The notes below the pieces were generated by a model. The model was not told the origin of the DNA, did no database searches, and saw only the letters and a program-made list of their open reading frames with translations. A stretch of DNA of 64,000 nucleotides from Ectorhizobium quercum (GTDB lineage Bacteria; Pseudomonadota; Alphaproteobacteria; Rhizobiales; Rhizobiaceae): contig NZ_JANFPI010000001.1 of assembly GCF_026552795.1 (NCBI RefSeq), forward strand, positions 558,001 to 622,000. The letters are read 5' to 3'. Below, piece by piece: positions 34,918 through 44,549 of this stretch. The position numbers and the translations under genes are program-made. How positions within the stretch are numbered: position 1 is the stretch's first letter; each line of letters opens with the position of its first letter.

Positions 34918-35355
34918 TCACCGGTAGACGATGACCGGCACCGTGGATTCGTTCAGGACACGCATCGTCACGCTGCCAAGAACCAGCGCGGTCAGCCCGC
35001 TGCGCCCGCGCGAGCCCATCGCGATCAGGTCGCAGCCGGCCTCGTCGGCAGCCTGGACGATGCTGCCGGCCGCATCGGTTCCGTCGGCGACAATGCTTTC
35101 CACGGCAACGCCCAGTTCCTCCGCCCGGCTTTCGGCCTCGCCGAGAACCGCCTTGGCTTCGTTATGGGCGATTTCGAGGAAATCCGTTCCCATGCCGGCA
35201 AGCTGCACGTTCTCGACGGACACCAGCGGCTGCGGTTCGACGATGGACAGGAGGGTTACGCGGGCGCCGAGGGCTTTCGCCAGTTGCAGGCCCTGCTCAA
35301 CGGCCTTGGCCGACAGGTCGGACCCGTCGGTCGGGATCAGGACATGGTGATACAT
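34918..35355 (-). CDS. universal stress protein UspA family
   Basis: The 145-residue single-domain protein starts MYHHVLIPTDGSDLSAKAVEQGLQLAKALGARVTLLSIVEP and carries the ATP-binding GSRGRSGLTALVLGSVT loop. It is expected to be a cytoplasmic stress protein that binds ATP as a dimer. It is the last gene of a minus-strand set after the TSUP exporter and TIGR02186 protein (10-bp gap), so these genes are probably one operon. Confidence 0.92.
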   Translation of the reverse strand: MYHHVLIPTDGSDLSAKAVEQGLQLAKALGARVTLLSIVEPQPLVSVENVQLAGMGTDFLEIAHNEAKAVLGEAESRAEELGVAVESIVADGTDAAGSIVQAADEAGCDLIAMGSRGRSGLTALVLGSVTMRVLNESTVPVIVYR

Positions 35356-35365
35356 GGCTTTCTCC

Positions 35366-36184
35366 TCAATCCTTGCGGAAGATCAGGCTGGCACCCCAGC
35401 CGGTTGCGATGGCGAGGAACACGCAGAAGATGCCGTAGAGATACGGGGTCTCGTGGGCGGCTTCGGTGATCGCCTGCTCAAGGCCGGTCTTCACGACGCG
35501 CAGGGGTAACGTCCGGCCCGTGACATAGGTTCCGCTCTTGAACAGGTAGGCCTTTACCGTATGCACGCCGTCGGGAATGTTGGCGGGCAGCCGCAACGTG
35601 GCGCGAAACAGGTTGGAACTGACGAAGCGGACCCCGTTCGTGTCGCGCTGGTAGAGGCCGTGCGTTTCCTTGAGGCGGCGAAAGGCGTCGCGGAACTCGC
35701 CGAGGCGCGCCGCCGCGCCGCCGAACGCCGTCGGATTGAGCGCCATGTAGTGGAAGCCCGCCCCCACATCAGCAAGCACCTGCGGTCTGGCGATGTCCTC
35801 CAGCGCCCGCGTGCTGGCGAGCGAATAAGATTCCGGAACCGGCGCGAAGGCCATCGACTGGGTGTTGATCCACACCCCCATGACGCGTTCCTTGCGGCGG
35901 ATCGTGGCCGGGGCGAGGGGACCTTCCAGCGTCACGATGATGTCGTACTGGCCGATGGCGAGCAGCAGCGCGTCGGGATTGCCGAGCGCGCCGAAGACGG
36001 TGAGATCGGCGCCGCGGAAATCCGAGGTGATGGCGATTTCGCTGGTCGAGGTGCCGATCTCGATCGTCTCGCGCGGGCTGTCCGGCATCTGGAACGGTAC
36101 GAGCGATTGTGCCGCCGCCGGAAGCGCCGCGGCAACGGTGAGGCCGAGGGCGAGAAGGACGTTTGCGAGGCGGCGTGCGGCCAT
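35366..36184 (-). CDS. TIGR02186-family membrane-anchored protein
   Basis: The 272-residue protein has a signal peptide (ANVLLALGLTVAAALPAAA), a beta-rich periplasmic part (RETIEIGTSTSEIAITSDFRGADLTVFGALGN, then VMGVWINTQSMAFAPVPESYSLASTRAL) and a C-terminal membrane helix (YLYGIFCVFLAIATGWGASLIF). This is the TIGR02186 pattern, a family nearly always found next to a TSUP permease, as here (3-bp gap). A role in sulfite/sulfonate export is an inference from that association. Confidence 0.85.
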   Translation of the reverse strand: MAARRLANVLLALGLTVAAALPAAAQSLVPFQMPDSPRETIEIGTSTSEIAITSDFRGADLTVFGALGNPDALLLAIGQYDIIVTLEGPLAPATIRRKERVMGVWINTQSMAFAPVPESYSLASTRALEDIARPQVLADVGAGFHYMALNPTAFGGAAARLGEFRDAFRRLKETHGLYQRDTNGVRFVSSNLFRATLRLPANIPDGVHTVKAYLFKSGTYVTGRTLPLRVVKTGLEQAITEAAHETPYLYGIFCVFLAIATGWGASLIFRKD

Positions 36185-36187
36185 CCG

Positions 36188-37108
36188 TCAATATCCTCCG
36201 ATTGCGATGGAATAGACATCCGCCGGGGTGACGACGAGTTCGATGGCCAGGCGAACGCCGACGGCAAGCACCAGCAGTGCCAGCAGCGCACGCAATTGTT
36301 CGCCGCGCAGCTTCTGCCCGACGCGCAGGCCGTATTGCGCGCCCACCACGCCGGCGCTCATCAGGATGAAGGCGAGCACGACATCGACCGAGTAGTTCGT
36401 CGCCGCCTGCACGATGGTGGCGTAGGCGGTGGTGAAGATGATCTGGAACTGCGAGGTGCCGACCACGACGTTGGTGGGAATGCGCAGCAGGTAGATCATG
36501 GCCGGAACCATGATGAAGCCGCCGCCGACACCCATGATCGAGGTGAGGATGCCGATGATGAAGCCGAGCGCGATCAGCGGCAGGACGCTGAGATAGATGC
36601 GCGATTTCTTGAAGCGCATCTTGAAGGGCAGGCCGTGTACCCAGTTGTGCTGGCCGGGACGCTTCAGCGACACGGGCTGGTTGCGGGCGGCCTTGCGCAG
36701 GGCGGAGATGCTTTCCATCAGCATCAGGCTTCCGATGATGCCGAGCAGGATCACGTAGAGCAGCGAGATGATCAGATCCAGCTGGCCGAGCCGTCTCAGC
36801 CAGGAAAATATCCATATCCCGACGGTCGCGCCCGTCAGGCCGCCCACGAGCAGGACGGACCCCAGCTTGGCATCCAGCGTGCCGCGCCGGAAATGCGTGA
36901 TGGCGCCGGACATCGAGGAGGCGATGACCTGGTTGGTGCCGGTGGCGACGGCCACGACCGGCGGCACGTTGTAGAAGATCAGCAGCGGCGTGATGAGGAA
37001 GCCGCCGCCGACGCCGAACATGCCCGACAGGAAGCCGACGGCAGCCCCCATCCCGAGAATGATGAACACATTCACCGAGAGTTCTGCAATCGGCAGGTAA
37101 ACGGTCAC
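36188..37108 (-). CDS. TSUP/TauE-SafE family sulfite exporter-like permease
   Basis: The 306-residue polytopic protein contains GMGAAVGFLSGMFGVGGGFLITPLLIFYN and a second half-repeat TSIMGVGGGFIMVPAMIYLLRIPTNVVVGTSQFQ, the two GxGGGF-containing repeats of TauE/SafE permeases. About eight helices are expected. It probably exports small organosulfur or sulfite anions. The GTG at 37108 follows GAGGATACC and gives the conserved start VTVYLPIAELSVN; the longer open frame upstream reads as non-coding. Confidence 0.9.
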   Translation of the reverse strand: MTVYLPIAELSVNVFIILGMGAAVGFLSGMFGVGGGFLITPLLIFYNVPPVVAVATGTNQVIASSMSGAITHFRRGTLDAKLGSVLLVGGLTGATVGIWIFSWLRRLGQLDLIISLLYVILLGIIGSLMLMESISALRKAARNQPVSLKRPGQHNWVHGLPFKMRFKKSRIYLSVLPLIALGFIIGILTSIMGVGGGFIMVPAMIYLLRIPTNVVVGTSQFQIIFTTAYATIVQAATNYSVDVVLAFILMSAGVVGAQYGLRVGQKLRGEQLRALLALLVLAVGVRLAIELVVTPADVYSIAIGGY

Positions 37109-37288
37109 GGTATCCTCGATACGCCGGTGGACCGGGAATCCGCCGCAGGTCGCAAACGGGAGAGCCGGTTGAAACAAAGGGGCGCAGGAGCTTCCCGCGC
37201 CGGGTGATATCTTTGACCGCGCCGACCGGTGTGTCAATCGCCGCGGGGCGGAGGCTCCGGCGGCGAACCCGCCCGTCCGGCCGGGGCC

Positions 37289-40200
37289 TTACTTGTTGCG
37301 TGCCAGAAGCTCGTGGACCAGTCCGTCGGTGATCTTGCCGGTCGGTTCCTGTCCTATGGAGGTCTGGAAAGCCCTGATCGCGGCAACCGTCTTCGGTCCC
37401 ATTTCGCCGTCCGGCTTGCCGGCGTCGTAGCCGTTGTTGTTCAGGATGGCCTGAATGTTGTGGATCGCCTTCTTCATGTCCACGGAGGCGGTCTTCAGCC
37501 CCTTGCCTGCCCACTCGTCCGGCACGATCGCGTCGTTGGACTTGCTGTCCAGCGGAAGCTGCTTCCACAGCGAGGCGCGGGCGCGGGCGTTTTCGAGCTG
37601 TTCCGGCTTCAGGGCGTTGGCGACCTCGTCGCGCTTCTGCGCGGCGTCGGTGTCGCCCGCTTCGGCCGCGATGGCGAACCACTTGTAGCTTTCCTCGAGG
37701 TCGCGGGCGATGCCCGAGCCGCGGGCATAGAGAATGGCGAGGTTGAACTGACTGTCCGAGACGCCGAGGTCGGCGGCCTGGCGGAACCAGTTCACGGCTT
37801 CCTCGAGATCCGGCGCGCCGTTGGTGCCCGAGGCATACATGACGGCCAGGTTGTGCATGGCGCTGGCATTGCCCTGGGCGGCGGCCTTCCGGTAGTAGTC
37901 CATCGCCCTGGCGGCGTCCGGGGCGACGCCGGTGCCCTTCTCGTAGAGGTTGGCCAGGCGATATTGCGCCGGGGCGAAACCGAGGTCGGCGGAAAGCTTG
38001 TACCAGACGGCGGCTTCCGGCAGGTTCGCTGCAACGCCGTCGCGTCCCTCCGTGTAGCGTGCGCCGATCTCGAACAGGGCGAGCGCGTCGCCCTGACGGG
38101 CGGCGTCGGCGAGGCTTGCGGGCTGTATCTCCTCCGGAACGGAGATGGCGGCCTTGTCGGCTTCGGGAACGGCCAGCGACGAGGAAGGGGAACGGCTTTC
38201 CTCGTCCGTGGAACCGGCCGGGGCGAGCGGAATGGTCTCGATCGGGCTGGCCGGCGCGCCGGACCCGCCTTGACCGGACGCTGCCGCCGGGGCTTGCCCT
38301 GCGGGAGCCGGGGTCGTTTCGCCGGCATCGCCGGGCAGGCTTTGCTCGATGGCCGGACGGTTCGTGTTGTCGACCACCGGCGGCACGCTGTTGCCCTTCA
38401 GGAGCGTGTTGACGAGCGGCAGGCTCATGACGACGAGCAGAACCGCGCCGACGGTGAGCAGCAGCGGGCGGCGATAGCGCGCCAGCCTGCCTTCGCCCGA
38501 CACCGGGGCGGCTTTCGCCTTCCTGCCGGCTTTGGTCTTCTTGCCGGAACCCTTCGCATCCGCATCGTTGCCCAGTTCGCGGGCGGCGGCTTGCGCGGCG
38601 CGGCGCGCGGCGGAAATATAATCCGTGCGGCCGCCGTCCTCCGGCTGGCCGTCCCGGGTCTGGCTGGCGCGAACCCGTTCGAGAATCTTCTTCACGTCCG
38701 GCACGCCGGTGCCCGGTTCGAGAAGGTCGTCGGGACCGCCGGCAAGCACGGCGTCGTCCGGCGCGATCGGCGGCGTCGGTTCCAGCACCTGGCGGCCCGG
38801 CCCGGTCACGGCGGTGCTTTCCCGGGATTTCTTCGCGAAGCGCCGCGTCAGGCTGCCGAGCAGCCCCTTCTTTTCCTGTGCGGCAGCCGGCATTTCCGGC
38901 GGACGGATCAATGAGGCGGAATCCCATTCCGGCAGCGCGTCGCGGATGATGGGGCCATCGGTGCCCTGCTCGTCAGCCGCCGGTGCGGGCGTCGCTTGCG
39001 CGCGTGCCGGCGGCGGGGCGAAAAAATCGTCGCCCTCGTCGTTGAGGACGGGAACGGCGCTGGCCGTGGCGGGCGCGGCCTCCTCGCGGCGGACGTTTCC
39101 GGTGAAGGCGTAGGCGGGCTCGTCGGCCTCGACGGAGACCGCAGCCTGCGTCGCGGTTTCACGCGGCGGAACGGCCGCCGTCTCTTCGCGGGGCGCTTCG
39201 GACCTGTCGGAATTCTCGATATATTCGAGGCGTCCGGCGATTTGCAGCAGCGTGTCGTGCAGCGCTTCGAACGTGCGGTGCGTCCGCTCGTCGGAACTGC
39301 GCGTCAACTCCTCGAGATGGCGCAGGTCTTCCGCAAGCCCCGTCAGGGCATTGATGTCGGCGGGCGGAACGGAGCCGGCGGTGGCGCCGCCATTGCGCAT
39401 GAAGCCGTCCAGCACGGCTTCCGCCGCCTGCCGGGCGGCCTCGATGACATATTCGTCGCTGGTGGCGATATAGTCCTCGATCACCGCCATGCGGTTTTCG
39501 ATTTCAGGCGACAGCGAAGCGGCGGCGGGAGCCTCCTGCGGCTGGCTGATCAGGCGCGACAGGTTGGCGATCTGCGCTTCGAGACCGGCGAGCGCCCCCT
39601 CGTCCGCCGGCGCTGCGGCGGTTTCGTCGAGGCGCGCGGCAATGCCGCCGATCTGGCTTTCGAGACGGCGAAGCGCGCTGTCGTCGAAAGCGGCGGCGGG
39701 CTGCGGCTGCGTTTCGATCTCGTCGATGCGGCGCGCGAGATAATCGAGACGCTCGGCCAGAACGTCGTTGACCAGACCGTGGTCGAGCGCGTCGATCTTG
39801 CGCGAAATATCGGAGAGCGTGCGGGTCAGGTCCGGCGCCTGCTGGGCCGGCTTCTGGCTGTTCTCCAGCAGGGCCGAAAGGGCGTCGAGCCGCTCGTCAA
39901 GCCGCGTGGTCGCGCGGTCGCCGGAAAGGTCCTCGATCCGTGCGGCCAGCGTCTCGAGACGCGAATTGAGCGCGATGGCGGGGTCCGGCCGGCTTGCGGC
40001 CACGCCGATATCCTCGATCTGCTCGGCCAGCGCGCCGATGCGGTTTTCGAGCCGCTGAAGGAAGATCGGGTCCATTGCCGGCGCGGCATTGCGTGGCGTC
40101 GCGGCGATGGCGCGGGAAATCTCGTCCAGCCTGCGGTCGAGGCCGGCGAACTGCTCGGCGACGATCTCGTTGCGCGGTTCGATGCGCCTGCCGAGGTCGT

Positions 40201-41053
40201 CGAGCGAGGTGGCGATGGACATCATGCGGTTTTCGAGCGTGCGGATCGCCGGGCTGTCGCTCATCGAGCCGAGCTGCGACTTGATGTCGTCGAGACGGTA
40301 GGCGAGTGCGACCAGTTCGTCCTGGAGCGCGTCGGTGCTGAAGCCCTGAAGGCGCTCCTCGACGCCGTTCCAGCGGCTTTCCATGCGGCGCACGGACTCC
40401 TCGCGGGCGAGGCCGTCCATCATGGCGCGCAGGTCCTCGAATTCGGCACGCAGGCTTGCGGCGTCGTCCGGCTGGGCCTGGCGGCTGATATGGCCGATTC
40501 CCTCGGCAAGCCGGGCGAGGTCGCCGCGCATGTCCTCGGCATAGCGGCGGTCGCCGGCCATCGCCTTGATCGTGCGGATTTCGGAGAGAAGGCCGCCGAT
40601 CTCGCGCGAAACGCCTTCGGAAATATCCTGCTTCAGCTCCTGGCGCAGATCGACGAGTGCCCGGGCAATGTCCTTCATGCCGTTGTCGCGCCTCGGGGCC
40701 TCGCTGCGGGCATAGTCGCGCGGGCCCGGCGCGGGGCGCTCCTCGTAATGGCTAGACAGGCGCGGCTCATAGGGATCGGCAGGGCGGGACGGCGTGTGGC
40801 CGGCTTCGAGCGCGCGCTGGCGCTGGCGAATTTCGTCGAGCGGATTCGGTGCGCCGATGGCCGGACGCCCGGTGCGGCGCTCGTCGCGTTCACGCATGCG
40901 CTCGGGTTCCGCGCCGCGGCGAGGATCGCGGTGGCCGGGACCGTTCATCAGGTCTTCAATTCGCGCCTCAAGGCCCTCGATCGTGCGGCTCAGGGCGTCC
41001 AGTGACGACCTGTTTTCGCCGTGGCGGGGATGAGAAGATCGCGATCCGTTCAT
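37289..41053 (-). CDS. podJ: PodJ-like polar localisation protein
   Basis: The protein has 1254 residues. It begins MNGSRSSHPRHGENRSSLDALSRTIEGLEARIEDLM. A very long coiled-coil region follows (to about 650, many RLEN-I-LAEQIEDI repeats), then an acidic Pro-rich linker, one membrane helix (RPLLLTVGAVLLVVMSLPLVNTLL), Sel1/TPR-like repeats (ARYTEGRDGVAANLPEAAVWY and three more) and a C-terminal peptidoglycan-binding domain (ILNNNGYDAGKPDGEMGPKTVAAIRAFQ). This is the PodJ order known from Caulobacter and Agrobacterium, where it marks the new pole. The start was chosen by that conserved N-terminus. Confidence 0.88.
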   Translation of the reverse strand: MNGSRSSHPRHGENRSSLDALSRTIEGLEARIEDLMNGPGHRDPRRGAEPERMRERDERRTGRPAIGAPNPLDEIRQRQRALEAGHTPSRPADPYEPRLSSHYEERPAPGPRDYARSEAPRRDNGMKDIARALVDLRQELKQDISEGVSREIGGLLSEIRTIKAMAGDRRYAEDMRGDLARLAEGIGHISRQAQPDDAASLRAEFEDLRAMMDGLAREESVRRMESRWNGVEERLQGFSTDALQDELVALAYRLDDIKSQLGSMSDSPAIRTLENRMMSIATSLDDLGRRIEPRNEIVAEQFAGLDRRLDEISRAIAATPRNAAPAMDPIFLQRLENRIGALAEQIEDIGVAASRPDPAIALNSRLETLAARIEDLSGDRATTRLDERLDALSALLENSQKPAQQAPDLTRTLSDISRKIDALDHGLVNDVLAERLDYLARRIDEIETQPQPAAAFDDSALRRLESQIGGIAARLDETAAAPADEGALAGLEAQIANLSRLISQPQEAPAAASLSPEIENRMAVIEDYIATSDEYVIEAARQAAEAVLDGFMRNGGATAGSVPPADINALTGLAEDLRHLEELTRSSDERTHRTFEALHDTLLQIAGRLEYIENSDRSEAPREETAAVPPRETATQAAVSVEADEPAYAFTGNVRREEAAPATASAVPVLNDEGDDFFAPPPARAQATPAPAADEQGTDGPIIRDALPEWDSASLIRPPEMPAAAQEKKGLLGSLTRRFAKKSRESTAVTGPGRQVLEPTPPIAPDDAVLAGGPDDLLEPGTGVPDVKKILERVRASQTRDGQPEDGGRTDYISAARRAAQAAARELGNDADAKGSGKKTKAGRKAKAAPVSGEGRLARYRRPLLLTVGAVLLVVMSLPLVNTLLKGNSVPPVVDNTNRPAIEQSLPGDAGETTPAPAGQAPAAASGQGGSGAPASPIETIPLAPAGSTDEESRSPSSSLAVPEADKAAISVPEEIQPASLADAARQGDALALFEIGARYTEGRDGVAANLPEAAVWYKLSADLGFAPAQYRLANLYEKGTGVAPDAARAMDYYRKAAAQGNASAMHNLAVMYASGTNGAPDLEEAVNWFRQAADLGVSDSQFNLAILYARGSGIARDLEESYKWFAIAAEAGDTDAAQKRDEVANALKPEQLENARARASLWKQLPLDSKSNDAIVPDEWAGKGLKTASVDMKKAIHNIQAILNNNGYDAGKPDGEMGPKTVAAIRAFQTSIGQEPTGKITDGLVHELLARNK

Positions 41054-41260
41054 GTTTCTGCTCGCTTCGACGTTGCCCGGCCAGGACCGGAGGGGCATGC
41101 TGTGCAAACCGGCTCTGGCGGGCCGAAAGGCGTAAACCCGGTGCAGGGACTCTGGCAGGAATGACTGTCTCGAGCCTGACCGGGACGGCATCCGTCCCGG
41201 TCCGCCGCGCAGACCGATTCATGAGAGATGCCGCCGACGCTCACATTTCACGAAACGTGG

Positions 41261-41275
41261 TAAACAAGACGTTAA
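41261..41275 (-). promoter_or_regulatory. candidate CtrA binding site in the podJ promoter region
   Basis: On the minus strand the sequence reads TTAACGTCTTGTTTA, which is TTAA-N7-TTTA, one mismatch from the CtrA consensus TTAA-N7-TTAA. It lies about 210 bp before the podJ start. Short motifs like this occur by chance, though less often in GC-rich DNA. Confidence 0.35.
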
Positions 41276-41391
41276 TATCGGCAAAGTTTTCTTTAACCGG
41301 ATGCGCGTGGGCGGGAAGTCCTTGCCCTTTCGGTCCTTGGCCGCCGGGTCGTTCCGCCGCTTTCCGCTCCGTTTGAAGCCGTCATGCAAGA

Positions 41392-41424
41392 TTGACTTGA
41401 CGTTTACGCAAACGTCAATATTTT
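41392..41424 (+). promoter_or_regulatory. palindromic operator/promoter of the beta-oxidation operon
   Basis: Arms TTGACGTTT and AAACGTCAA (41397-41418) surround a 4-bp centre ACGC. A TTGACT hexamer at 41392-41397 and AATATT at 41417-41422 are 19 bp apart with the palindrome between them, the long-spacer geometry used by MerR-family activators. MerR-type LiuR regulators of acyl-CoA catabolism have operators of similar look (from memory). It lies about 100 bp upstream of the acyl-CoA dehydrogenase gene. Confidence 0.6.
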
Positions 41425-41520
41425 GGTTGGCGAGGAGTGGCTGAACGCCGGGGAGGGCGGATGCGACCGTGCATCGCCCGGACCGGCAGGACGGCCTTAT
41501 GACGAGGAGGATTTTCTGCG

Positions 41521-43314
41521 ATGCCGGTCTACAAGGCGCCCGTGAACGACACGCTGTTCGTGCTGAACGACGTTCTGAACCTTCAGAACTATGGAAACCT
41601 GCCGGGTTTTGCCGATCTCGGACCCGATATGCTGGAAGCGATCGTCAGCGAGGCGGCAAAGGTGGCGGAGGAAGAATTCTTTCCGCTCAACCTGTCCGGC
41701 GATCAGGAGGGCTGCACGCGCAGCGACGACGGGTCCGTGACCGTGCCTGCGGGCTTCAAGGAAGCCTATGACGCCTATTGCCAGGGCGGCTGGCTCGGCC
41801 TTGCCGTGCCGGAGGAATTCGGCGGACAGGGCCTGCCCTATACGCTGCATGCTGCCGTCGGCGAATACATGTCGTCCGCCAACATCTCGCTGACCATGTA
41901 TCCCGGCCTGACGCAGGGCGCCATCGCCGCGATCCTCGTCCACGGCTCCGACGCGCAGAAGGCGAAATACCTGCCGAAGATGGTCGAGGGCGTCTGGTCC
42001 GGCACCATGAACCTCACCGAGCCGCATTGCGGCACCGATCTCGGCCTCTTGCGCACCCGGGCGGTTCCGGCGGGCGATGGCTCCTACAGGATTTCCGGCC
42101 AGAAGATCTTCATCTCCGCCGGAGAGCATTCGATGACGGAGAACATCGTCCATCTCGTTCTCGCCCGCATCGACGGGGCGCCGGCCGGCACGAAGGGCAT
42201 CTCGCTGTTCATCGTGCCGAAGTTCCTCGTCAACGAGGACGGGTCGTCCGGCGCCCGCAACGGCGTCGCCTGCGGGGCCATCGAGCACAAGATGGGCATT
42301 CACGGCAATTCCACCTGTGTCATGAACTACGACGACGCCACCGGCTATCTGCTCGGCGCGGAGAACAAGGGCCTCGCGGCCATGTTCGTGATGATGAACG
42401 AGGCTCGCCTCGGCGTCGGGCTTCAGGGCCTTTCGCTCGGCGAGACCGCCTATCAGAACGCCGCCGCCTATGCCCGCGACCGCTTGCAGGGGCGGGCGCT
42501 CTCCGGTCCCAAGGCTCCGGAAAAGGCGGCCGACCCGATCATCGTCCACCCCGACATACGCCGCACGCTGATGACGATCCGCGCCTTCACCGAGGCGGGC
42601 CGCGCCTTCACGCTGTGGACCGCGCTGAAATCCGACATCGCCCACCGTTCGGAAGATGCCGCTGAGCGCCAGACGGCGGACGACCTGTTGAGCCTCGCCA
42701 CGCCGATCCTAAAGGGCGTCTTGACCGACAAGGGCTTCGACCATGCGGTGGCCGCCCAGCAGGTGTTCGGCGGCCACGGCTACATCGAGGAACACGGCAT
42801 GAGCCAGTATGTCCGCGATGCCCGCATCACCATGATCTACGAGGGCGCCAACGGCATTCAGGCGCTCGATCTCGTCGGCCGCAAGCTGGCGGCGAACGGC
42901 GGCCGCGCTGTCATGGCGCTGTTCAAGGAAATCGGCGATTTCTGCGAGGAGAACCGCAGCGACGAGACGCTGACCTTCTACACCAAGGGGCTGAAGAAGG
43001 GTCTGAACGACCTTCAGACCTCGACCATGTGGTTCATGCAGAACGCGATGGCCAAACCGGACAATGCCGGCGCCGGTTCCACCGATTACATGCACCTCTT
43101 CGGCCTCGTGGTGCTGGGCTACATGTGGGCGAAGATGGCCAAGGCCGCCGAGGATGCGCTCGCGGCCGGCGATCCGCGCAAGGAATTCCTCGAAGCCAAG
43201 CTCGTCACCGCGCGCTTCTACATGGAGCGCATCATGCCGGAAACGGCGCTGCGCAAGGCGCGCATCGAAGCCGGCGCCGACAGCCTGATGGCGCTGCCCG
43301 CCGACGCATTCTGA
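41521..43314 (+). CDS. acyl-CoA dehydrogenase, about 600-residue FadE/DmdC-type
   Basis: The 597-residue FAD enzyme begins [20 protein letters not shown], the start typical of the long acyl-CoA dehydrogenases that include DmdC. Visible are [108 protein letters not shown] (catalytic Glu region) and an extra C-terminal helical domain. It introduces the trans-2 double bond in acyl-CoA. It leads a three-gene operon with thiolase and hydratase/dehydrogenase. AGGAGG precedes the ATG. Chain-length preference is unknown. Confidence 0.93.
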   Translation: MPVYKAPVNDTLFVLNDVLNLQNYGNLPGFADLGPDMLEAIVSEAAKVAEEEFFPLNLSGDQEGCTRSDDGSVTVPAGFKEAYDAYCQGGWLGLAVPEEFGGQGLPYTLHAAVGEYMSSANISLTMYPGLTQGAIAAILVHGSDAQKAKYLPKMVEGVWSGTMNLTEPHCGTDLGLLRTRAVPAGDGSYRISGQKIFISAGEHSMTENIVHLVLARIDGAPAGTKGISLFIVPKFLVNEDGSSGARNGVACGAIEHKMGIHGNSTCVMNYDDATGYLLGAENKGLAAMFVMMNEARLGVGLQGLSLGETAYQNAAAYARDRLQGRALSGPKAPEKAADPIIVHPDIRRTLMTIRAFTEAGRAFTLWTALKSDIAHRSEDAAERQTADDLLSLATPILKGVLTDKGFDHAVAAQQVFGGHGYIEEHGMSQYVRDARITMIYEGANGIQALDLVGRKLAANGGRAVMALFKEIGDFCEENRSDETLTFYTKGLKKGLNDLQTSTMWFMQNAMAKPDNAGAGSTDYMHLFGLVVLGYMWAKMAKAAEDALAAGDPRKEFLEAKLVTARFYMERIMPETALRKARIEAGADSLMALPADAF

Positions 43315-43329
43315 TCCCCGGAGGATATC

Positions 43330-44538
43330 ATGACGGACGTTTACATCTACGACCATGTGCGCACCCCGCGCGGGCGCGGCAAGAAGGACGGTTCGCTGCA
43401 TGAAGTGCCCTCCGTGCGCCTCGCCGCGAAGGTGCTGGAGGCTCTGCGCGACCGCAACGGTATCGACACGAAGAAGGTCGACGATATCATTATGGGCTGC
43501 GTCGATCCGGTGATGGATGCCGGCGCGGTGATCCCGAAGGCCGCCGCCTTCGAGGCGGGCTACGATTTTTCCGCGCCGGGAATGCAGATTTCCCGTTTCT
43601 GCGCTTCCGGGCTCGATGCGGTGAACCTTGCCGCGGCCAAGGTGGCGCAAGGGGCCGACGATCTGGTGATCGCCGGCGGTGTCGAAAGCATGTCGCGCGT
43701 CGGCCTCGGCATGTCCGGCGGCGCGTGGTTCATGGACCCGTCGGTGAATTTCCCGGCCTATTTCATGCCGCAGGGCGTGTCCGCCGATCTGATCGCCACG
43801 AAATACGGCTTTTCCCGCGACGATGTCGACGCCTATGCGGTGGAAAGCCAGAAGCGCGCCGCCCATGCCTGGGAGCAGGGTTACTTCAAGAACTCCGTCA
43901 TTCCCGTGAAGGACGGCAACGGCCTGATCATCCTCGACCGCGACGAGCACATGCGCCCCGGCACCGACATGCAGGCGCTGGCCTCGCTCCAGCCGTCGTT
44001 CCAGATGCCGGGCGAAATGGGCGGTTTCGAAGCCGTCGCCATTCAGGCCCATCCGGAAATCGAGCGCATCAACTACGTCCATCACGCCGGCAACTCGTCC
44101 GGCATCGTCGATGGCGCGGCGGGTGTGCTGGTCGGCTCGAAGGAAGGCGGCGAAATCCTCGGCAGGAAGCCGCGCGGAAAGATCCGCGCCTTCGCCAATA
44201 TCGGCTCCGACCCGGCGCTGATGCTGACCGGCCCGGTGGATGTGACGGAAAAGCTTTTGAAGCGCTCCGGCCTGACGCTCGCGGATATCGACCTGTTCGA
44301 ACTCAACGAGGCCTTCGCCTCGGTCGTGCTGCGCTACTGCCAAGCCTTCGACATTGCGCACGATAGGATCAACGTCAACGGCGGCGCGATTGCGCTGGGC
44401 CATCCGCTCGGTGCGACCGGCGCGATGATCCTCGGCACCGTGCTGGACGAACTGGAACGCCGCGATCTCAACACCGCGCTCGTCTCGCTCTGCATCGGAG
44501 CGGGCATGGGCACGGCGACGATCATCGAGCGTGTCTGA
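43330..44538 (+). CDS. fadA: acetyl-CoA C-acyltransferase (thiolase)
   Basis: The 402-residue thiolase has the nucleophilic Cys91 in [12 protein letters not shown], then [11 protein letters not shown], the His motif [15 protein letters not shown] and the second Cys in [11 protein letters not shown]. It cleaves 3-ketoacyl-CoA to acetyl-CoA and a shortened acyl-CoA. It follows the acyl-CoA dehydrogenase gene by 15 bp and precedes the hydratase/dehydrogenase gene by 11 bp, so it is most likely the FadA-type partner of this operon rather than a biosynthetic PhaA. Confidence 0.93.
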   Translation: MTDVYIYDHVRTPRGRGKKDGSLHEVPSVRLAAKVLEALRDRNGIDTKKVDDIIMGCVDPVMDAGAVIPKAAAFEAGYDFSAPGMQISRFCASGLDAVNLAAAKVAQGADDLVIAGGVESMSRVGLGMSGGAWFMDPSVNFPAYFMPQGVSADLIATKYGFSRDDVDAYAVESQKRAAHAWEQGYFKNSVIPVKDGNGLIILDRDEHMRPGTDMQALASLQPSFQMPGEMGGFEAVAIQAHPEIERINYVHHAGNSSGIVDGAAGVLVGSKEGGEILGRKPRGKIRAFANIGSDPALMLTGPVDVTEKLLKRSGLTLADIDLFELNEAFASVVLRYCQAFDIAHDRINVNGGAIALGHPLGATGAMILGTVLDELERRDLNTALVSLCIGAGMGTATIIERV

Positions 44539-44549
44539 GGGAGGACGAT

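Larger units (their letters stand above)
41054..41520. other. divergent regulatory region between podJ and the fatty-acid operon
   Basis: This 467-bp stretch has no supported gene. It holds the podJ promoter on the minus strand, with a CtrA-like sequence at 41261-41275 and GANTC methylation sites at 41148 and 41216. On the plus strand it holds a strong palindromic promoter at 41392-41424 for the acyl-CoA dehydrogenase operon. The part around 41290-41390 shows nothing I recognise. Confidence 0.6.

Noticed and set aside
35769-38927. A 1052-codon minus-strand frame across the TIGR02186, TSUP and podJ genes
   Set aside because: It is out of frame with three recognisable proteins and reads as low-complexity Arg/Pro sequence.
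39300-41053. Repeat-rich podJ coiled coil considered as a tandem DNA repeat
   Set aside because: The periodicity is at the protein level (heptads) with divergent codons, not a DNA repeat or CRISPR.
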